Positions 59,296 through 64,000 of a stretch of DNA of 64,000 nt are shown one piece after another. The first letter of the stretch is position 1; the number at the start of each line of letters is the position of its first letter. Position numbers and translations under genes: made by a program. The notes below the pieces were generated by a model. That model was not told where the DNA came from, did no database searches, and worked only from the letters and a program-made list of their open reading frames with translations. Source of the DNA: Bradyrhizobium sp. 170 (GTDB lineage Bacteria > Pseudomonadota > Alphaproteobacteria > Rhizobiales > Xanthobacteraceae). The stretch spans positions 4,402,001 to 4,466,000 of the forward strand of contig NZ_CP064703.1 of NCBI RefSeq assembly GCF_023101085.1, written 5' to 3'.

Positions 59296-60468
59296 ATGAT
59301 GGCCTCAAACAGGCTGCTTCTCAACTTCGATCTCGGCGAGACCGCGGATGCGATCCGCGAGACGGTGCATGCGTTTTCTCAGAACGAAATCGCGCCGCGC
59401 GCCGCCGAAATCGACCGCAGCAATCAATTCCCCAGGGATCTCTGGCCCAAGATCGGCGCGCTCGGCCTGCACGGCATCACCGTTGAGGAAGAGTATGGCG
59501 GCAGCGGCCTCGGCTATCTCGAGCACTGCATCGCACTCGAGGAGATGTCACGGGCTTCCGCCTCGGTCGGCCTGTCCTACGGCGCGCATTCCAACCTCTG
59601 CGTCAACCAGATCCGCCGCAACGGCAATGAAACACAGAAGCGGAAATACCTGCCGAAGCTGATCTCGGGCGAGCATGTCGGTTCGCTGGCGATGTCGGAG
59701 CCCGGCGCCGGCTCTGACGTGGTCTCGATGAAGACCCGCGCCGACAAGAAGGGCGATCGCTTTGTGCTCAACGGCAACAAGATGTGGATCACCAACGGCC
59801 CCGAGGCCGATACGCTGGTGGTCTACGCCAAGACCAATCCCGAGGCCGGCCCGCGCGGCATGACCGCCTTCATCATCGAAAAGGGCACGAAGGGATTTTC
59901 CACCGCGCAGAAGCTCGACAAGCTCGGCATGCGCGGCTCCGACACCTGCGAACTGGTATTCGAGGATTGCGAGGTCCCGGAGGAGAACGTGCTCAGTGAA
60001 GTCGGCCGCGGCGTCAACGTGTTGATGTCGGGCCTCGACTATGAGCGCGCGGTGCTGGCGGCGGGACCGATCGGCATCATGCAGGCCTGCATGGACGTGG
60101 TGCTGCCTTACGTGCACGAGCGCAAGCAGTTCGGCGAGCCGATCGGAAGCTTCCAACTGGTGCAGGGCAAGATCGCCGACATGTACACCACCATGAACGC
60201 CTCGCGCGCCTATGTGTATGCGGTGGCAAAGGCCTGCGACCGCGGCGAAACCACGCGCGAGGATGCGGCAGGCGCTATTCTCTACGCGGCGGAAAAAGCC
60301 ACCCAATGCGCGCTCGACGCCATTCAGCTGCTCGGCGGCAACGGCTACATCAACGACTATCCGACCGGGCGTCTGTTGCGCGACGCCAAACTCTACGAGA
60401 TCGGCGCCGGCACCAGCGAAATCCGCCGCATGCTGATCGGACGGGAACTGTTTGAAAAGACCGCTTGA
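59296..60468 (+). CDS. ivd: Isovaleryl-CoA dehydrogenase
   Basis: This 390-residue FAD enzyme oxidises isovaleryl-CoA to 3-methylcrotonyl-CoA in leucine breakdown. Family phrases: [60 protein letters not shown], the region [16 protein letters not shown] containing the catalytic Glu characteristic of IVD, and [41 protein letters not shown]. It is followed by both methylcrotonyl-CoA carboxylase subunits. Confidence 0.95.
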   Translation: MMASNRLLLNFDLGETADAIRETVHAFSQNEIAPRAAEIDRSNQFPRDLWPKIGALGLHGITVEEEYGGSGLGYLEHCIALEEMSRASASVGLSYGAHSNLCVNQIRRNGNETQKRKYLPKLISGEHVGSLAMSEPGAGSDVVSMKTRADKKGDRFVLNGNKMWITNGPEADTLVVYAKTNPEAGPRGMTAFIIEKGTKGFSTAQKLDKLGMRGSDTCELVFEDCEVPEENVLSEVGRGVNVLMSGLDYERAVLAAGPIGIMQACMDVVLPYVHERKQFGEPIGSFQLVQGKIADMYTTMNASRAYVYAVAKACDRGETTREDAAGAILYAAEKATQCALDAIQLLGGNGYINDYPTGRLLRDAKLYEIGAGTSEIRRMLIGRELFEKTA

Positions 60469-60581
60469 GCTTCCCATTGAGCCGAAGATGATACAGGCTG
60501 CCGCATTCTCTTCGAATGGGCTGTCCCGACCTTTCTGAAGCCATCCCAACGGCCCTCCAGCATCCAAAGAAAACGCCGATC

Positions 60582-62186
60582 ATGCCGCTTCATTCCACCA
60601 TCGATCCCACATCCTCCGAGTTTGCCCGTAACGCCGACGTGATGCGCGGCCTGGTGGCGGAGCTTCGCGAGAAGCTCAAGGTCGTGTCCGGCGGTGGCGG
60701 CGAGACGTCGCGCAAGCGGCATACCTCGCGCGGCAAGATGCTGGCGCGCGAGCGCGTCGACCTGCTGGTCGATCCCGGCACCGCATTTCTCGAATTGTCA
60801 CCGCTCGCGGCCAACGGCCTTTATGGCGGCGACGTCCATTCCGCCAGCGTCATTACCGGGGTGGGGCGCATTTCGGGCCGCGAATGCGTCATCGTCGCCA
60901 ATGACGCCACCATCAAGGGCGGCACGTATTATCCGATGACCGTGAAGAAGCATCTGCGGGCGCAGGACATCGCGCGGCAGAACAATCTGCCCTGCGTCTA
61001 CATGGTCGATTCCGGCGGCGCCTTCCTGCCGATGCAGGAAGAGATCTTTCCCGACGAGCGGCATTTCGGCCGCATCTTCTACAACCAGGCACAGATGTCC
61101 TCGCAGGGCATTCCTCAGATTGCGATCGTCATGGGCTCCTGCACCGCCGGTGGCGCCTATGTGCCGGCCATGTCGGACGAGAGCATCATTGTGCGCAATC
61201 AGGGCACGATTTTCCTCGGCGGGCCGCCGCTGGTGAAGGCCGCGACCGGCGAGGTGGTGACGGCGGAAGAACTCGGCGGCGCCGACGTGCATTCGCGGCA
61301 ATCCGGCGTGACCGATCACTATGCGCAGAATGATGCCCACGCGATCGGAATTGCCCGGCGCATTGTCGCCACCCTGAAACAGCCGACGCGCGCGAACCTG
61401 AACATGCGCGAACCGCGCGAGCCGCTGTTTCCGGCGGAGGAGATCTACGGCGTGGTCTCTGCCGACGGCAGAAAACCGTTCGACGTGCACGACATCATCG
61501 CGCGGGTCGTCGACGGCTCCGAATTCGACGAGTTCAAGAAGCTCTACGGCACGACGCTGATCTGCGGCTTCGCCCACATTTGGGGCTATCCGGTCGGCAT
61601 CATCGCCAACAACGGCATCCTGTTCAGTGAGAGCTCGCTGAAGGGCGCGCATTTCATCGAACTGTGCTGCCAGCGCAATATCCCGCTGGTGTTCCTGCAG
61701 AACATCACCGGCTTCATGGTCGGAAAGAAATACGAAGCCGGCGGCATCGCGCGCGACGGCGCCAAGCTGGTGACGGCGGTGGCGACAGCGGGCGTGCCAA
61801 AGTTCACCGTCGTGATCGGCGGCTCCTATGGCGCCGGCAATTACGGCATGTGCGGGCGCTCCTATAGTCCGCGCTTTCTCTGGCTGTGGCCAAATGCCCG
61901 CATCTCGGTGATGGGAGGCGAGCAGGCTTCGATGGTGCTAAGCCAGGTCCGCCGCGACAATATCGAGGCCAAGGGCGAGACCTGGTCGGCGGAAGACGAA
62001 GAGAAATTCCGCGCCCCCATCCGCGCGCAATACGAACACCAGGGCAATCCCTATTACGCCACCGCGCGGCTGTGGGACGACGGGGTGATTGATCCCGCCG
62101 ACACAAGGCTGGTGCTTGGCCTTGGATTATCAGCGGCTGCCAACGCGCCGATCGAACCCACCAAATTCGGCTTGTTCAGGATGTGA
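60582..62186 (+). CDS. mccB: Methylcrotonyl-CoA carboxylase, carboxyltransferase (beta) subunit
   Basis: This 534-residue subunit transfers CO2 from biotin to 3-methylcrotonyl-CoA. Conserved phrases: [113 protein letters not shown] and [22 protein letters not shown]. The start at 60582 is preferred over the upstream extension. Overlap with the alpha-subunit start indicates coupled translation. Confidence 0.95.
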   Translation: MPLHSTIDPTSSEFARNADVMRGLVAELREKLKVVSGGGGETSRKRHTSRGKMLARERVDLLVDPGTAFLELSPLAANGLYGGDVHSASVITGVGRISGRECVIVANDATIKGGTYYPMTVKKHLRAQDIARQNNLPCVYMVDSGGAFLPMQEEIFPDERHFGRIFYNQAQMSSQGIPQIAIVMGSCTAGGAYVPAMSDESIIVRNQGTIFLGGPPLVKAATGEVVTAEELGGADVHSRQSGVTDHYAQNDAHAIGIARRIVATLKQPTRANLNMREPREPLFPAEEIYGVVSADGRKPFDVHDIIARVVDGSEFDEFKKLYGTTLICGFAHIWGYPVGIIANNGILFSESSLKGAHFIELCCQRNIPLVFLQNITGFMVGKKYEAGGIARDGAKLVTAVATAGVPKFTVVIGGSYGAGNYGMCGRSYSPRFLWLWPNARISVMGGEQASMVLSQVRRDNIEAKGETWSAEDEEKFRAPIRAQYEHQGNPYYATARLWDDGVIDPADTRLVLGLGLSAAANAPIEPTKFGLFRM

Positions 62187-62188
62187 TG

Positions 62189-64000
62189 ATGGACCGCGCA
62201 AAACTCTACCGGCGTTTTCGCACGCTTCTGATCGCCAACCGGGGCGAGATCGCCTGCCGCGTCATCCGCTCCGCCCGCGCCATGGGCCTGCGCACCGTCG
62301 CCGTCTATTCCGATGCCGACCGCGACGCCATGCATGTCGCGATGGCGGATGAGGCCGTGCTGCTGGGACCCGCGCGGGCACGCGACAGCTATCTCAACAT
62401 CGAACGCGTGATCGCAGCCGCGCGCCAGACCGGCGCCGAGGCCATCCATCCCGGCTATGGCTTCCTGTCGGAAAATGCCGAGTTCGCACAGGCCTGTCTC
62501 GACGCCGGGCTGGTGTTCGTCGGCCCGACGGCCGCGATGATGACCGCGATGGGATCGAAATCCGGCTCGAAGGAGCTGATGGAAAAGGCCGGTGTGCCGC
62601 TGGTGCCCGGCTATCACGGCGAGGCCCAGGATGAGGTGACGCTGACAAAGGCCGCCGACAAGATCGGTTTCCCGGTACTGGTGAAGGCGTCCGCCGGCGG
62701 CGGCGGGCGCGGCATGCGCGTGGTGAATGCGGCCGGTGAGCTTTCAGCGGCGATCGTCAGCGCAAAGCGCGAGGCCAAGGCTGCGTTCGGCGACGACCGC
62801 ATGCTGATCGAGAAATTCGTGCAGAACCCGCGCCACATCGAGGTGCAGATCATCGGCGACAGCCACGGCAATCTGCTCTCGCTCTGGGAGCGCGAATGCA
62901 CGTTGCAGCGGCGGCACCAGAAGGTGACCGAGGAGGCGCCGTCGCCGACGCTTGACGCCAAGCAGCGCGAAGCGGTCTGCGCTGCCGCGCGCAAAGCGGC
63001 CGCCGCCGTGAACTATGTCGGCGCCGGCACCATCGAGTTCGTCTCCGACGGCAAGGAGGTGTTCTTCATCGAGATGAATACGCGCCTGCAGGTCGAGCAT
63101 CCCGTGACCGAGCTGATTACCGGCGTGGATCTGGTGGAATGGCAATTGCGGGTGGCGTTCGGCGAAAAACTGCCGCTCAAGCAGGACGAGATCAGGCTGA
63201 ACGGCCACGCCATCGAGGCGCGGGTCTATGCCGAAAATCCGCAGAAGAATTTTATGCCCTCGGTCGGCCGGATCAAGACCTGGCGCACGCCTGATGCCGT
63301 CGATGGCCTGCGGATCGACGCCGGTTATCGCGACGGCGATGCGGTGTCGCCATACTATGACGCCATGCTGGCAAAAGTGATCGCCTGGGCGCCGACGCGC
63401 CAGGCCGCGATCGAGCGGCTCAACCGCGGGCTGGAAGAGACCGACGTCCGCGGTATCGTCACCAACATTCCGTTCCTGTCGGCGCTCATCACGCACCCGA
63501 ACGTGCGCGCCAATACCATCGACACCGGCTTCATCGAGCGTGAGTTGAAGAAGCTGACGGAAGCGTCGGGCGCGGCTGGCGATCTCGAGCTTTGCGCCGC
63601 GGTCGCCGCCATCGTCAACGAGGAGCAGAAGTCCGCGCACAAGGATTCGCCATGGCAGACTTTTGGCTGGATGCCGGTCGGAAGGCGGCAACGGGTGTTC
63701 TCGTTCCGTCAGGGGCAGGGTGCCGAGCATAAGGTGACGCTGCACTATGGCTCCGGGCCGATGACACTCTCGATCGGCAAACACGAATTTGTTTTCGCGA
63801 CCTCGCCGTCGGATGACGACAGCTTCGATCTGACGATCGACGGCATGAAATCGCGCGTCGTCGCCGTGATCGAGGGCCATGAGCTTTACCTGCGCACCCG
63901 CAGTGGCCGCTTTGACCTGCATTGGGTCGATCCGTTCGGCGGCGAGACTGAGGAACAGGTGGGCGAAGACAAGATCGTGGCGCCGCTGCCGGGCACGGTC
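62189..64000 (+). CDS. mccA: Methylcrotonyl-CoA carboxylase, biotin-containing (alpha) subunit, cut by window end
   Basis: This open frame runs off the window without a stop (604 codons seen of about 660-670). It has the biotin carboxylase domain: LLIANRGEIACRVIRSARAMGLRTVAVYSDAD, EAIHPGYGFLSENAEFA, KASAGGGGRGMRVV, EKFVQNPRHIEVQIIGD, ECTLQRRHQKVTEEAPSP and FIEMNTRLQVEHPVTE. The window ends at VAPLPGTV, the start of the biotinyl domain, so the biotin Lys lies beyond. An ATG at 62186 overlaps the mccB stop. Confidence 0.96.
   Translation, partial: MDRAKLYRRFRTLLIANRGEIACRVIRSARAMGLRTVAVYSDADRDAMHVAMADEAVLLGPARARDSYLNIERVIAAARQTGAEAIHPGYGFLSENAEFAQACLDAGLVFVGPTAAMMTAMGSKSGSKELMEKAGVPLVPGYHGEAQDEVTLTKAADKIGFPVLVKASAGGGGRGMRVVNAAGELSAAIVSAKREAKAAFGDDRMLIEKFVQNPRHIEVQIIGDSHGNLLSLWERECTLQRRHQKVTEEAPSPTLDAKQREAVCAAARKAAAAVNYVGAGTIEFVSDGKEVFFIEMNTRLQVEHPVTELITGVDLVEWQLRVAFGEKLPLKQDEIRLNGHAIEARVYAENPQKNFMPSVGRIKTWRTPDAVDGLRIDAGYRDGDAVSPYYDAMLAKVIAWAPTRQAAIERLNRGLEETDVRGIVTNIPFLSALITHPNVRANTIDTGFIERELKKLTEASGAAGDLELCAAVAAIVNEEQKSAHKDSPWQTFGWMPVGRRQRVFSFRQGQGAEHKVTLHYGSGPMTLSIGKHEFVFATSPSDDDSFDLTIDGMKSRVVAVIEGHELYLRTRSGRFDLHWVDPFGGETEEQVGEDKIVAPLPGTV

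Noticed and set aside
62744..63922. A 392-codon open frame on the minus strand
   Set aside because: Antisense to the biotin carboxylase domain of mccA, which matches its family throughout.

Overview
The window is high-GC alphaproteobacterial DNA, most likely from Bradyrhizobium or a close relative in the Nitrobacteraceae. The evidence is the style of the core genes (a Complex I NDUFS4-like subunit, leucine catabolism under a TetR regulator), a porin-signature small protein, short secreted proteins, many tiny hydrophobic proteins, and recurrent intergenic repeats of kinds I associate with that group. No rRNA, IS element or CRISPR array was seen. Two tRNA genes are present (Glu-UUC at 35.2 kb, Pro-UGG at 45.2 kb).

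0-3.7 kb: a catabolic unit, with a fumarase/CMLE-superfamily lyase and a tripartite-tricarboxylate-type binding protein divergent from a GntR/UTRA regulator. 3.9-10 kb: housekeeping genes (coaD, two cyclophilins, queA, a sorbosone-dehydrogenase-like protein, asd). Asd is preceded by a possible leader peptide and terminator. 10-13.9 kb: a PepSY protein, a TetR regulator and a patatin-like lipoprotein, with a matching palindromic operator upstream of the PepSY and patatin genes. A decayed WHH-type nuclease toxin tail with its SUKH immunity gene lies between them. 14-22.2 kb: tgt, cysK plus an orphan BrnA-like antitoxin, a caspase-like protease, an EamA transporter, a RidA protein and a formyltransferase-like protein. 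22.3-24.3 kb: a small foreign patch with a DUF2235 hydrolase, an integrase tail and a truncated secreted protein.

24.4-34.6 kb: hypothetical and envelope proteins, a PAS/GAF histidine kinase with a single-domain response regulator, two paralogous secreted proteins with a new-looking Cys repeat, a PEP-CTERM protein and an outer-membrane barrel. 34.6-46.5 kb: accessory DNA with tRNA-Glu, phage-gene relics, an orphan Flp pilin and many very small proteins, interspersed with Sir2, double cold-shock, DUF192 and CAP-domain genes.

46.5-53.6 kb: an ABC importer operon with an embedded FCD-type GntR gene, divergent from FAH-family hydrolase, cyclase and amidohydrolase genes. This looks like uptake and breakdown of one organic substrate. 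53.7-57.9 kb: a Gly/Arg-rich secreted protein, a NodU/CmcH-type carbamoyltransferase, an OpgC-like membrane acyltransferase and the NDUFS4-like subunit. 57.9-64 kb: Lrp and TetR regulators divergent from isovaleryl-CoA dehydrogenase and both methylcrotonyl-CoA carboxylase subunits (leucine degradation); the last gene runs off the window.

The observation most worth testing is upstream of asd: a predicted leaderless 23-codon Thr/Lys-rich ORF, a terminator, and an alternative helix that would prevent the terminator, which together resemble ribosome-mediated attenuation.
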